The notes: generated by a model from the sequence alone, not told the origin. Positions 33,653 to 44,663 are shown, numbered from the stretch's first letter. The stretch: 64,000 nucleotides of DNA from Henricia sp. BOLD:AAB3569 (GCA_037783545.1 JBBELK010000620.1:1240001-1304000), one strand, 5' to 3'. Numbers and translations are program-made.

Positions 33653-33872
33653 ATGAGATACCAAATGTTAAAGCCAAAGACTACAGAGGAGCTGTTGAAA
33701 GCCCCCAAAACTTTCCAGTCCGATATCCTGCTGACGGACAGACTAAAAAAACACCTTAAAAACATGTGGAGGCCAAAAAGTGCCGCAAAAGGTTTTTAAA
33801 AAAAAGACGACATGAATGCGAGAAAGTGGAAAGACGCCATTATACCGTATCAATTCGACAAAGAAATGACCG
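33653..33872 (+). CDS. Astacin exon 2: propeptide and start of protease, with TAA
   Basis: Acceptor CACTCCAG, donor GTAAGC, 220 bp. Reads MRYQMLKPKTTEELL, TFQSDILLTDRLKKH, then TAA at 33797-33799, then KKDDMNARKWKDAIIPYQFD. The frame before and after the stop is the same, and NARKWKDAIIPYQF is the usual astacin N-terminus (W....IPY). The stop is in TTTTTAAAAAAAA. Confidence 0.75.
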
Positions 33873-33908
33873 GTAAGCTTTAAAACTGATGTAATGCCGA
33901 ATAACCAA

Positions 33909-34062
33909 TAGACCATATATCGATATCAAATAGCCGCCATTTCGTGGAGCAGTTTCTTTGTTCCTTGAGGACATGCATGGTTGCACATATTGTGCTTCCA
34001 TTGTTAAACGGTTTAGGTAACAAAAGGTGCCCCACGAAATGGCGGCTATTCGATACGGTCTA
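33909..34062. mobile_element. MITE in intron 2 (TAGACC...GGTCTA)
   Basis: Arms of about 35 bp, including AATAGCCGCCATTTCGTGG and its complement, about 154 bp in all. Confidence 0.6.
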
Positions 34063-34412
34063 TACTACATAATTATAGATGTAGCCATATGCATGTATTT
34101 AATACTACGAAAACAAGGCAAATCACGCGCGTGACAAGTTTGTCACAATGTAAATTACTATAACGTCAAAGGACGTGTTTCAGAGCTCAATAGGACCGGA
34201 ATATATTTAGATATTTCTGTGTGACGTTTAAGAATTTGTTTCATGTTTACAAAATATAAGTCGTAATTTCTTCACTGCTTTGCAATAACGGCTCGTTATC
34301 CACATCGCAACCACATGATGAATATAGGCTACGTTTTCACCCTAAGTTTCCTAAAAGGTCCATTAAGAAGGATGAACTGTTACAGTAGCTGTTTACTTTT
34401 GGTTGATTTCAG

Positions 34413-34551
34413 TCAGTCATCGAAGAACAGTTTTAAACGCAATGAAGGAATTGGAAGACGCAACGTGCATTGACTTTCGCGAGTACGACGAGAACACGCC
34501 CGAGGACCTGCGGCACAAGCAGTACGTCCGTGTTAAGTACGCGAAAATCGG
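34413..34551 (+). CDS. Astacin exon 3
   Basis: Acceptor GATTTCAG, donor GTACGT, phase 1 to 2. Reads SHRRTVLNAMKELEDATCID, then REYDENTPED and YVRVKYAKIG. The Cys in ATCIDF is a conserved astacin disulfide cysteine. Confidence 0.8.
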
Positions 34552-34738
34552 GTACGTATAGTACTGTTTCAGAAGTTAAATGGCCGGTTGCGCCATAGAT
34601 CTCTATTACTATTAATGGAGATCTCTGAGTGGCAAAGTAAAAGAAACAAACAACCCAACAAACAGCCCAACACTCGGTCTTTGAAGGTAACCATTCTGCT
34701 GGAAGTATTCGGATAATGATGTTCTTCCATAGCAGAAA

Positions 34739-34830
34739 TAACTCCCCCCACCTCCACCCCCACCCACGCCCACCCCCACCCACGCCCACTCCCCTCCCCC
34801 CACCCACCCATCCAAACATCCCTACCCCCC
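34739..34830. repeat. C-rich low-complexity tract in intron 3
   Basis: Runs of CCCCACC and CCACGCCCA. It creates glycine-rich minus-strand ORFs that are not genes. Confidence 0.9.
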
Positions 34831-34874
34831 CAAAAAAATGCAAAATGACCTAACGTGGAGCTTGAAATGGTCAA

Positions 34875-35148
34875 TAGACCGTATTCCTGAACGCGTGAGG
34901 GCGCTCGAACAAGGTGATTTGGGGGGAAATGTCCATAGACGACAGTAGAAAAGTGGGGGTACGTGCATACGCGTACGTGGGGAAAAGTCGCGTACGCGGA
35001 GCGCGCAGACCTGTGTCGCGCGCACAGATTTCCATTCAAAATAAACGTTTGGAAGGCGTGTGCGCGTAGCGCATTTTTGTGTTCGAACATAACGCACGAT
35101 GGGCGCGGAGCACTTGACAGCGCCCTCCACGTTCAGGAATACGGCCTA
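34875..35148. mobile_element. MITE in intron 3 (ends TAGACCGTATTCCTGAACG)
   Basis: Inverted ends of about 35 bp (ATTCCTGAACGCGTGAGGGC / GCCCTCCACGTTCAGGAAT), 274 bp overall. Confidence 0.6.
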
Positions 35149-35156
35149 TAGATAGT

Positions 35157-35265
35157 ATTCGAACACGTGCGAATACGCCATTTTGTAAGTCAAATAATTG
35201 TGGAAGTGATGTGCGTGCGCGGTGCGTGTGTCTCTGGTGGGCGTAGCGCGGTTTAGTTCACCAAT
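35157..35265. repeat. Dispersed repeat shared with 13455-13590
   Basis: CGAACACGTGCGAATACGCC...GGTGGGCGTAGCGCGG, related to the stretch in the duplicated block. Confidence 0.5.
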
Positions 35266-35478
35266 GGGAGCCTTCGTACAGAGCGTTACGCGTGCTATGG
35301 ACACACGCGGCGCGCGCGCGCATTGCTTCCGCAGTTGCGCGGCGTTGTTTGACACACGACATGACGTCATGATAAAGCTATCAATACAAACGGTTGGTCC
35401 ATGAAAGTGCTATAGACATATCCTAGCAGTGCAGCCTATATTCAGCTATTTTCTTTCCCTTCGTTGTATTGTCAACAG

Positions 35479-35560
35479 ATGCTCGGCGACGATCGGTTTC
35501 GATTCGGATCTACGGACACCCCCGACCATCAACCTGAAAAGGGATGCATGCTTTAATAGT
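35479..35560 (+). CDS. Astacin exon 4
   Basis: Acceptor GTCAACAG, donor GTAAGA, phase 2 to 0. Reads GCSATIGFDSDLRTPPTINL then KRDACFNS, matching the astacin GCSS.VG...Q.I.L...C segment. Confidence 0.8.
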
Positions 35561-35639
35561 GTAAGACCACTGACCAGTTTTTGTTGTCATGCATGTATTT
35601 CATTTTTATTATTATCTATCTATCTATCTATGTCCCGTA

Positions 35640-35895
35640 GCTTGGAGGCCGTTGGGGCGACATGCTGATGGCTCTTGAAACACAAGATAGTGTCTCTGTC
35701 CATCATTGTCGTTGCAATGGGTGACAATATTCCACTCAGTGGCACCCGTCTCCTCTTTGAGAAAGGCAATTCATGGCAAAGTGCTTTGCCCAAGGGCACC
35801 CGCACCACGGACACGGGCAGACCAGGATTCGAACCCACGACCTACAGAACTTATTCTAACCAAAGCATTGAGTTCGAATCACTGGACCGCTAGGC
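35640..35895 (-). mobile_element. tRNA-derived SINE in intron 4
   Basis: On the minus strand, B-box-like GTGGGTTCGAATCCTGG is followed by a body with CCCTTGGGCAAAGCACTTTG and ACAATGATGGACAGAGAC. A (TATC)n microsatellite near 35615 adjoins its distal end. An older copy. Confidence 0.6.
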
Positions 35896-35899
35896 CTAA

Positions 35900-36150
35900 A
35901 ACTATGTTTTACCTATTGGGGCGACAGTTTTTGTGTAAAAAAGCTATGTTAGGGCGACACGCTCTATTAGGCGACATTTTTGTGTCGCCCTAATATTTTG
36001 GAGATTAAAAACCATATTTTTAAGGTCAAAAACCATTTTTTTTAAAGGTCAAAAACCACTTTTATTAGATCTAGAACCATTTTCTTAGGTCTGGAACCAT
36101 TTTTGGAAGCTTTGGGTAGAGAAATTTGGTGTCAATTTGAGTGATTCTTG
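35900..36150. repeat. Short degenerate repeats in intron 4
   Basis: Repeats of GGGCGACA and then about five spaced copies of GGTC(A/T)(A/G)AAACCATTTTT. Class unknown. Confidence 0.5.
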
Positions 36151-36443
36151 CCGAAAATTCAGTGGTCTCTGGGGAAAGGTTTCCCGTAATGTCGCCCATT
36201 TATAGCATCCAGGGTTCTTTTTCTTCTTATTATTATTATTTTGTTTGTTTAGTATTTTGTATCCTGTGAATAACAGCAAGGTATTTGGATAAAAGTATAC
36301 GATTGGCTACTGCAGTGACTTGACTGCAGGCACTAGATTTCGAGCCCAACACATGCTTAATAAACAAGGCGTCTTGGCGCCAATGCTTTTATCTGTTTTG
36401 ACTCCTTTTTCTCGATTGTATTATTTTATTCCTGTTTGATCAG

Positions 36444-36638
36444 ATGTGGACGATTGTGCACGAGCTTTTCCACACGATGGGTCGTTACCACGAACACGCC
36501 CGAATGGACCGTAGTAAACATGTTACTATCGATGACAACGCGGTGGACCCCAAGTACCAACAACAATTTGCTCTAATCCGCTTCAATACCTATGAAGTTC
36601 CTTACGATTATGAATCAATCATGCATTACGTTGCAACG
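36444..36638 (+). CDS. Astacin exon 5: zinc-binding site and Met-turn
   Basis: 65 codons, phase 0 on both sides. Contains HELFHTMGRYHEHAR, the HExxHxxGxxHExxR signature, and ends YESIMHYVAT with the SxMHY Met-turn. The residue after Gly is Arg where most astacins have Phe or Leu. Confidence 0.9.
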
Positions 36639-36768
36639 GTAAGAATTTTCAAACATTTTACGCTAAAAAGGAGCAAAGTAGTGAGTTGGAATGTACTCAC
36701 AAAATAACCCGGTATCTTTGATCCCGTTCTCACTAGAGAAATCGCTTCGTTCGACGAAGATTAGTTAA

Positions 36769-37667
36769 AGGTACACACCGGCCTATACTGTTTTGATGGT
36801 CGTTGTGAAAAAATATCTCGAATTTACTAAAGAAGTGCAAAATTAACAAAAACGGGCAAAAGACGGGTTATACGCTTTACCAGCCGTTGCAACTACGCCA
36901 TCATGGCGGATGTACAGGGAAGGAGACCTTAGTTACCGGATTGGTGTTATATCTTATTTTAAAACTAATAACCTTTTTAATTTCATGAAATTGCTCATGG
37001 TAGCCACAGTCTCAGACCCTTGTGACTTTGTCACAAACGATTCGCTCTTCTCAGGATATCTCAAATTTTCTGCTCACGATTTCACTGGACAGCCCGGACG
37101 ACCGAATAGGAATTTCCGTGTTCTTCTGAGTAGTTGGCATCATGTTTTTTCTTCACGAACGTACGCCCGTGTGTGTGTGTGCACTCAGGCTATTTGCCGT
37201 GCTGCGCGGGGCAAATATCCTATACTCCACGGTAGCCTGCCGTAGCACGCGCTCGCTCCCGTTCTCCGGACTCTCGAAACAAACAATTATGTTCGAATTT
37301 TCATACTTATGTTTAACTTTGTTTCATACCTGTATAAATAGTCTCTCTTTTGTCAATTACTTATAAATGTTGGGGGGGAGGGGGGGGGGGGGGGGGGGAG
37401 GTAATCAGAGTTGAATTTGGTGCAGTTCTGCAGTAACAAACTTTTATACGGCTGGAAATACAACTAACTCACAAGACCACGTGACTTTTCGGAACCAGAA
37501 TTTGGTTCCGAAAAGTCACGTGACCTCTAATTTTTTAAAAGTGTAAAAAACGGCCAAATTTGACGGCGTCTTTTCAGGATATATCTAATTTACTCTCGAA
37601 GGCGCTTCAGAATAATGTATGGGTCTATTTCGAGCCCAAAATAGCCCAACAAAGCCGGTGTGTTCCT
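36769..37667. mobile_element. TTAA-flanked element, family T2, short form
   Basis: TTAA at 36765-36768 and 37668-37671. Ends AGGTACACACCGGCC and AGCCGGTGTGTTCCT. Relative of the 2.36-kb element at 3796-6155. A G-run lies at about 37373-37399. Part of it (36838-37020) recurs inverted at 39510-39698. Confidence 0.7.
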
Positions 37668-37813
37668 TTAATCGAACGAAGAGCGACCGCTAACGAAGAT
37701 CGAATGAAGCCGTGGGAGGTTGTACACATTGATTTTACATACATATATATGGAGCTCAATGGTTGTACATGTGCGTCGCACCACAAGCGCTGAGCTTCAA
37801 GCGTCTAGACGCG

Positions 37814-38506
37814 TAGTCTTGGCCCAAGACTACTCTAGTCGATATTGGTTTGTGTACGCGTTGGCCATATAGTGCGCCCTCTTGCAGCACTAACGGACCA
37901 GTCTTTGCTCACTAGAGTAGTCTTGGGAATTTCTCCCGGAAGTTCAGCATTGGGGGCGGTACCGTTTTATGTAAATAGCTGCAGAGGGTTATATGATGGC
38001 ACACAAGGGACATGGCATACCACAGATATACTTGCAAATATTTGCAATGTCGCAATTATCTTCATAAACAAATGTATTTTGCGATGTCATACGCCTTTGC
38101 AAACATGTTTGTAAATATATTCGCAAACATTTGCCAAGAAACTTATGCCACCGAAAATATTAGCAACGATAAAACGGTCATGTTCGATGATTCTTGTAAG
38201 CCGCCTTGTATTTTTCAAACCATTCGAAGCGCGTGCACGCGGTGTATTTGGGTCACGCTCTGCGGTCGACGCGCTGTATTTGGGTCGCTCGCTGCATTCC
38301 CACGCTCTGCTGTATTTGGGTCACTCGCTGATTGGTTCCCAAGGAAAGCCTAGGCAAAAACAAAGAAAAAGTTAAACCTTCCGGGAGAAGTTCCCAAGAC
38401 TACTATAGTGAGCAAAGACTGGTCCGTTAGTGCTGCAAGAGGGCGCACTATATGGCCAACGCGTACACAAACCAATATCGACTAGAGTAGTCTTGGGCCA
38501 AGACTA
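37814..38506. mobile_element. Mutator-like foldback element M1, copy 1
   Basis: 693 bp. Ends TAGTCTTGGCCCAAGACTAC and its complement, with inverted arms of more than 100 bp. Perfect 9-bp target duplication CTAGACGCG (37805-37813 and 38507-38515). Nine-bp duplications are typical of Mutator. The internal ORFs are shadows. Confidence 0.8.
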
Positions 38507-38854
38507 CTAGACGCGCTGTGTAGTTTCCAGCGGCGCGTCAAAAACGACTCTTGCCGTTCACATTACAAATTTGCTTCGTCGAATGAAGCAATCTCTTTGT
38601 CGAATGAAGCTATTTCCTTCAACGAATGAAGCGATTCTAATCATCGTCGAATGAAGAGGCGTGTGTTCACATCAGGAAAACTCTTCGTCGAATCATCGTT
38701 AAATCATCGCCGAAACGAAGCGATTTCTCTAGTGAGAACGGGGTCTATGTCACTGCAATAGGGTTGTGCAAAAATGATTTAGCACTAAACTATTAACCGT
38801 TTCCGTTTTCTGAACAACCATGAAATGAACGAAAAGATTATACAGTCCTCATCG

Positions 38855-38945
38855 GGATTCGAACTTGAAACCTCTGAAGCTCAGAGCAGATCTGAAACTC
38901 AGAGCAGATCTGATGCTCTACCAGCCGCGAGCTATTTGTGGCACA
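38855..38945 (-). repeat. tRNA-like sequence with internal 20-bp duplication
   Basis: The minus strand has an A-box-like TAGCTCGCGGCTGGTAGAGC and a B-box-like GTTCGAATCCCGATGAGG. Between them a unit with CAGATCTGCTCTGAG is present twice, so it cannot fold as a normal tRNA. Probably a tRNA pseudogene or SINE head. Confidence 0.45.
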
Positions 38946-39213
38946 CCACAGCGCGGTATGTTCTCCCAGATTTTCCCAAGGAAATGTGGTTCAGCAGAGT
39001 GAATTTCTCGAGTACAGTACGTTTGCTGTATATAAAGCAGACCCTATTGGCTATTTGAAAGGCTTACAATCTGCATGTGCTCCCAACTGACGTTTGACTA
39101 AAAAATAAAAGTAATCGACAAATGATAGTTTTAAAATTAAAAAGATGGGGGGCCTATATTCAGCGTTTTAAGGCCTTTGTCGATAACTTTATGAAATTGC
39201 TCATGGTAGCCAC

Positions 39214-39478
39214 TAGTCTAGGCCCTAGACGGTCATTATTAGTCTGGTACCCGGACCAAAAATTCCATATTCAGTCGTTGTATGTGGAATATGTGGAGCG
39301 GGAACCAGTCTAGGTCATTATGTGTTGGATACCCGACTGCCGCAAGAGGGCGTAATCACGCGATAGACTCGTTCGTAGTCCTATCACCATATCGTTTTGT
39401 TATTGACTGTCTCGCGGCGATCGGTTTTCGGGACGGACGTTCAAAACGAAACAATAACAACGTCTAGGGCCTAGACTA
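39214..39478. mobile_element. Mutator-like MITE with TAGTCTAGG...CCTAGACTA ends
   Basis: 265 bp with a perfect 9-bp target duplication GGTAGCCAC (39205-39213 and 39479-39487). Internally it carries end-like pieces of other families (TAGTCTGGTACCCGG, CGGGAACCAGTCTA), so it may be a composite. Confidence 0.7.
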
Positions 39479-39509
39479 GGTAGCCACAGACCTTTGACAT
39501 AAAATATCC

Positions 39510-39698
39510 ACAAGGGTCTGAGACTGTGGCTACCATGAGCAATTTCATGAAATTAAAAAGGTTATTAGTTTTAAAATAAGATATAACACCAATCCGGTAA
39601 CTAAGGTCTCCTTCCCTGTACATCCGCCATGATGGCGTAGTTGCAACGGCTGGTAAAGCGTATAACCCGTCTTTTGACCGTTTTTGTTAATTTTGCAC
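39510..39698. repeat. Inverted copy of 36838-37020
   Basis: Nearly identical over about 185 bp to part of the T2 element, in reverse orientation 2.5 kb away, within the same intron. Confidence 0.7.
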
Positions 39699-39870
39699 TG
39701 AATGAACTGTATGTTTTTGCTGTTGCTGAAGCTGCATTTGTTTACTTCGAATTTGTTTACTTTGCGCGTCTTTAGGGTTGTGTGTGCGCACAGGCGCAGG
39801 CGGGCGCTTCGCGTGCACGCGGAGGGGTCGCGGTCGTGCATGTAATGGATGAACGCGTTTTCGTTCTAAA

Positions 39871-40095
39871 GGTACGTCCACACTATAGAGTGAATTGCGA
39901 CGGAACGTCAACGGAACGGCGACGGAACGTCAACGTCAGCGGTACCGCTGAAAGTTGAAACTTTTCAACGTTGGGCGTTTGCCGTTAACGGCTACCGTTA
40001 TCGTTTCTGTGGACGTCCACACTGTGAACGTCAAAAAGTGGGCGCGCGCCCAAAATACAACGGCAGCTGAACGGCAAAATGCTCTCGTGTGGACC
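39871..40095. mobile_element. hAT-like MITE in intron 5
   Basis: 225 bp with a perfect 8-bp target duplication GTTCTAAA (39863-39870 and 40096-40103) and ends GGTACGTCCACAC / GTGTGGACC. Eight-bp duplications are typical of hAT. Confidence 0.7.
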
Positions 40096-40239
40096 GTTCT
40101 AAACAGCAACACTAAACGCACATCCCATGCACTGGACGCCCCCAGGTATGGCGGATATACAGGGAAGGAGACCTTATACTAGTTACCGGATTGGTAGACG
40201 CCTGCCACAACTGACTCGTTTTAATGACTGTTTATTCAG

Positions 40240-40366
40240 CTTTTTCCTAGGGACGGCTATACAACCACCATTCGTGCAACTGACCCACTCGACCAATCCA
40301 AGATAGGACAGCGCACTCACCTTTCCTTCTACGATAAGATGTTTGGCAACCGCATGTATCAATGTG
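40240..40366 (+). CDS. Astacin exon 6: end of protease domain
   Basis: Acceptor TTTATTCAG, donor GTGAGT, phase 0 to 1. Reads LFPRDGYTTTIRATDPLDQS, then KIGQRTHLSFYDKMFGNRMY and QC. IGQR..LS..D is a standard astacin segment and the last Cys closes a conserved disulfide. Confidence 0.85.
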
Positions 40367-40616
40367 GTGAGTAGAGTAAAATAATAATTAGCAAAAGTAT
40401 AATAAAGGTATTTTTTATGGCCTTGCAAACAGTACGGAATCATTTTGTGTGTTTTATAGTGTCGTCAATAGGGTCATTTTGTTTCGAATTGTTCAAAAAT
40501 TCGACTTTAAATATAAGTCTTTCAAAAAAATGCATTAATCTTCTGCTATCGTTTTGTAATCGCCAGTAGACGTCATCTAAAATGGCGTGTTGTCTTTTCT
40601 GTCTTATTTTTTTCAG

Positions 40617-40745
40617 CGAACGATTGCGAGGATGGTCCTGATTGTGCAAATGAGGGTTTCTTAGACAAGGAGTGCAAGTGCGTCTGTAAAAAGCCTTGGA
40701 GCGGGCTTAAGTGTAATGAAGAGCAGCAGGAAGATTACAGTGCTG
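40617..40745 (+). CDS. Astacin exon 7: EGF-like domain
   Basis: Acceptor TTTTCAG, donor GTAAGT, phase 1 to 1. Reads ANDCEDGPDCANEGFLDKEC then KCVCKKPWSGLKC, with six cysteines in EGF spacing. Confidence 0.85.
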
Positions 40746-40896
40746 GTAAGTTATCAAGACTCCCAAGGAAATCAAGGGCCACTTTTGCGCGACGCAACCC
40801 GCCGGCACGTTTTTGGGGGGTACATCGGAAGAACTGTATTATTCCACCTAGAGTATCCAATCAGAAGTACGACCGACATCATGTGACATTGGCCAT

Positions 40897-42262
40897 GCTA
40901 TGTGGTTCGCTTGTACCCACCGCCCTGTAAGGGCGCTGGTACGGGCTGATGTGCCTTCACAGATTTCTGTGAAGGAAACACGTGACGCAAGATAATGTCA
41001 CATAATTTATACAGACGCGCGGAGCATTGTGGGTTTCTTGCTGCCAGACGAATAATTAATCAATACATGTGGTTAGACTGGTTCCCGCTCCACATATTCC
41101 ACATACAACGAATCAATATGAGGGCCGGCTGCGATATTTTTTTCCGTACCACATATTCCCATATTCATATTTTATTTAGCGCCTCCTGGTAGCCTAGTGG
41201 TTAAGACGTAGTACTATCAATCGAGAGATTGCAGGTTCGAATCTCCTATCGAATCTCGTATTAATTTTTTTTTACTATTAATTGAGGAAAGAGTGTGGTA
41301 TGGTGTGGGGTTATGTTGAGGTAGTTATCGACAAAACACATCAGTATGCAACATATGCATAGGGGTTAAACCAATCAGAAGCAATGTTCGCTAAACAGCG
41401 GTACGGAAAAAAATATCGCGGACCGGCTATACAGTCGTGTTTAAAATAGGAGCACATAACCGTTAATTTTCAAAGCGCGCTGCGCGCTATATGGCATGAG
41501 TGTACAACAATTTGAAAGGGGTTATTTTATATTTGACCAATACAAATTTAATATATTAACCTTAAAATATTAAATATGCCCATTCTAATATACATGTAGG
41601 CTAGCATCAAAAAGAAAATTTAAACCTTGTCTGCATCACCCAGTGAGCTCCATATTGTACATGTAGTTTAAATCTGCTGTTGCAATCCCGTAACTATAGC
41701 CATTCATACGGTTACCGTAACTATAGCCAGTGATAGCCACTGGCACTGCGTAGTTTTAAATCCGTGGCATCACCATAAATACACACGCAGCTAACGGCAC
41801 GCGTACGTGCACGCGACGTCAATTCAAATTCTCGAAACAATGACGAATTGTATCCGACGATTAACGGTAACGTCCGGACGACCGGACGTGCATTCGGGTA
41901 ACTTCGGGAACCTTCGGAAAAAAAGGAGGAATTCCTCCTGTTTCAAAATGGCGGAATTGGCGGCTGCCGGACCTTAAATTCAGTCTAGTCAAACAATTTT
42001 TGGTCCGGGTACCAGACTATACATGTAGTATGTTAACGCTTAGCCTATAGGCCTATATCCAGTGCAAAAATCAAATTTACGAATAAAATTAGTGTAATGT
42101 GTGCGAGACCATGCCTTGTCTGCTGAAGAAAGAAAAAAATTACGTCCGTTTACAAGAAAAAAGGTGACCTCGTGGTCAAAATATGACCAACGAGGGCGCA
42201 AACAAATTAGCCCGTCCCAGCGCCCTGTAATGGCGGTGAGTACGAGCGAAGCTATGTGGTAC
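40897..42262. mobile_element. Foldback composite in intron 7, related to 880-3541
   Basis: Inverted ends around TATGTGGTTCGCTTGTACCC and the complement GGTGAGTACGAGCGAAGC. The interior shares long stretches with intron 10 (for example the TAACGGTAACGTCCGGACG region), but lacks the TAG-ended insertion. Confidence 0.55.
41131..41430. mobile_element. MITE carrying a tRNA-like insert
   Basis: Ends GCCGGCTGCGATATTTTTTT and AAAAAAATATCGCGGACCGG are inverted. Inside, 41184-41246 (+) has an A box TAGCCTAGTGG and a B box GGTTCGAATCT in tRNA spacing, but the anticodon arm does not fold as a normal tRNA. Confidence 0.5.
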
Positions 42263-42579
42263 GAAATGACGAGATATTGCGCCTTAGATTAATGCTTTCG
42301 GGGATGCACCTATTAAGTTACCCAAAATGTTACTTCACAAAGACAAGAAAACCCAACTAAAAGTGCTGATAGCAATGGTAACAAACACCACATGATTTTT
42401 TTTCCCTATAGTAAAATGGTATTTTTGTGGGCGAAATTGCCAACTGAATGTGCTTTTTAAAAAATGTATACGTATAGTGTAATCCGAGCAACATTTAGTG
42501 AGCCCGCCCTCTTGTGATTATTCCATTGTTACTGCGGTGTATTTCTATTGTGACGTCATGTAAATACCTTGGAGATATA

Positions 42580-43190
42580 GTGATGTCCCCTAACTTGGCG
42601 CACTTCGACAACTCACTGGAAATCCGCTCACCTTAATATAGCAAAACCCCCTAGCAGAATTAGTTGAAACTTACACACCTTGTAGTATAATTCATAGGCT
42701 CCAAGAAAAAGTAATACTTTAATATTTTGACTCATCAACAAGTACAAAATAACACAAACAATCAGGACAAAACGATGAACACCTTTTCCCCCGAAATCGC
42801 CCGGACTTTCCCCTAACGTGGAGCGCGTCGCTGATTAGCTGAAACGATTTGATGCCTTACTACGATGGCCCACAAAGACCACTTGCACGCACACACTGTG
42901 ACACTGTACACAACGCCAGTATGCCTGGTTTTATTCACGTGAAATGCCTATTACAGGCTTCCGTGTATGGTGTCATGACAACCTGAAGCAAACGGCGATG
43001 CCTTCACATTCCGGTGAATTTCTAGTAACTGAATGATTCTTCTTCGTATTTCAGTTTTATAATTTATGAAGGTACTTGAGAACTTTATTTCCATTTAATG
43101 CCAAGGGCAACAGATTGTTTATTGCGCCAAGAGAGAACGGAAAGTAAAGCCCGCCACGTTAGGGGCCGCGCCACGTTGGGGGACATCAAC
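42580..43190. mobile_element. MITE in intron 7 (GATGTCCCC ends)
   Basis: Ends GATGTCCCCTAACTTGGCGC and GCGCCACGTTGGGGGACATC are inverted repeats. Further out, TACTGCGGTGTATT and AATACACCGCAGT also pair, so it may be nested in another element. Confidence 0.55.
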
Positions 43191-43990
43191 AATACACCGC
43201 AGTTTTCCTTTGTCGGATTAGTCTATAGACAATATTTTACCATTTAATATCAACACACAAAGTGTGCATTTTTTCCAGGTTTTCTGAAGTATTACTGCAT
43301 CTATGCTGATCTATGTGGCTGACATTTCTACAAGGCAGTTTTATATTAACATCATTCTTTAGTTATAATTGATATGCATCCTTGGCCCTCGTATTCGTAA
43401 AAATATGTATCTATAAAAATGCTGTTCAAGGCGCCATACTTACCCCATGCTAATCTGAGCATTTCCACTAACATATTGCTATACATATATTCCAAAGGCG
43501 TCGTGGGCACGAATACATAATTATCAATTGTACATCCGATTTACCAGCTTTGAAGCACTGTTTGCCGTGTGCACTGCAAACAATGCGGTGTTAAATTTCT
43601 GGGTGTTACATTTGTGTCAAACGAACACCGGTGTACAGTATAGATTAACAGCAGAAAAAGTGGTGTAGATTTTGTATGATGTTAAACTTGATAAACTGCG
43701 CATGATCACAATGCATACCGCTTAGTATTATAATTATGGGATGTCGGTCACGGGTTCACTTCCGACACCGACCTGGTATAAAACTTGACGTGTTCAAATG
43801 ATTAAATAACTTGGTGTATGTAATGTTTTCTGGTGTTAAAAAATAATGCTAAGAGAGCATGCGCGGAAATCCAGCTATTTGATTGGCTACAGGCGTTTCT
43901 TATCATTTTTCCGCGTTTGAGCATAAAAACCGTAATTACCACGTTGTACTTATGGCTAGACTATCTGCAGTGGTTTTCCTTATGATATCT

Positions 43991-44596
43991 AGGGCGGTCG
44001 GGTTGGCGTAGTGGTTCTTTCTGCTGGCCTGCCTGTGATGACCGCTTTCCAAAGGACTACCCTAGCACATAGGTAGTTTGGAGGAGTTGTTTTGCGGAAT
44101 CCCGTGTGATGTCCTGGAACGTTGCTCAATGACGGAGTGACCAGTACGTACGTCACTGGGAATGCCGGTGGAATTTTGGAACACGATTGGATCCGTGTCT
44201 GCGGTCTTGATGATGGCTCGACCTGGACTGGTGATAATATAGTGGATATTGACCTGGACTGGCAACGACAATGGTGGAGGAACTGGTATAAACGGAATCG
44301 ACATTGGACCGGACTTGACCTGGCTTGCGTGTTTTATTCGGACGAATAAAACATTTTATAAAAAGCCTTTCACCTCTGGGGTCCCGGGTTCGAATCCGGG
44401 GCGTGTATGTGGATTGGGTTTGCAGTCCCTATTTGACCGCGTGGGTTTTCCCCTGGGGCATTTCTCTGGGGGTTTTCCTCCCACTTCTAAAACTGCAACT
44501 CCTTTTCGTCATCTCAAGTTGATAATATCGTATATAGTTGATGGCATAGAGGGCCTTAGTTGCCGAAGATGCCATAAAATATACAACAACAACAAC
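43991..44596 (+). mobile_element. tRNA-derived SINE, longer form
   Basis: Same family as 12631-12921: A box TTGGCGTAGTGG, B box GGTTCGAATCC, (CAA)n tail. The 11-bp target duplication TTATGATATCT flanks it exactly (43980-43990 and 44597-44607). About 340 bp (44022-44364) of unrelated sequence sits between A and B boxes and ends in an AATAAAACATTTTATAAAAAG stretch. Confidence 0.8.
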
Positions 44597-44607
44597 TTAT
44601 GATATCT

Positions 44608-44663
44608 GGCACAAAGGCACTTAGTTTGCCGAAAGTGTCAAAAACCCATCAACAACAACAACC
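44608..44663 (+). repeat. SINE-tail-like fragment after the SINE
   Basis: GGCAC...TTTGCCGAAAGTGTC followed by ATCAACAACAACAACC, then a third copy of TTATGATATC. It looks like a second, 5'-truncated insertion into the target duplication of the first. Confidence 0.55.

Larger units (their letters stand above)
36720..38745. mobile_element. Outer element in intron 5, interrupted by two others
   Basis: Ends CCCGTTCTCACTAGAGAAAT and ATTTCTCTAGTGAGAACGGG are inverted repeats about 2 kb apart. Between them the element's own sequence (repeats of TCGTCGAATGAAGC) is split by a TTAA-flanked element (36769-37667) and a Mutator-like foldback (37814-38506). Confidence 0.6.

Noticed and set aside
34433-35090. 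Glycine-rich minus-strand ORFs
   Set aside because: They come from the C-rich tract at 34739-34830 and overlap astacin exon 3 on the other strand.
38012-38353. 113-residue ORF, also found at 45992-46333
   Set aside because: It is inside both copies of the Mutator-like foldback M1, has no recognised domain, and is shared only because the element is.
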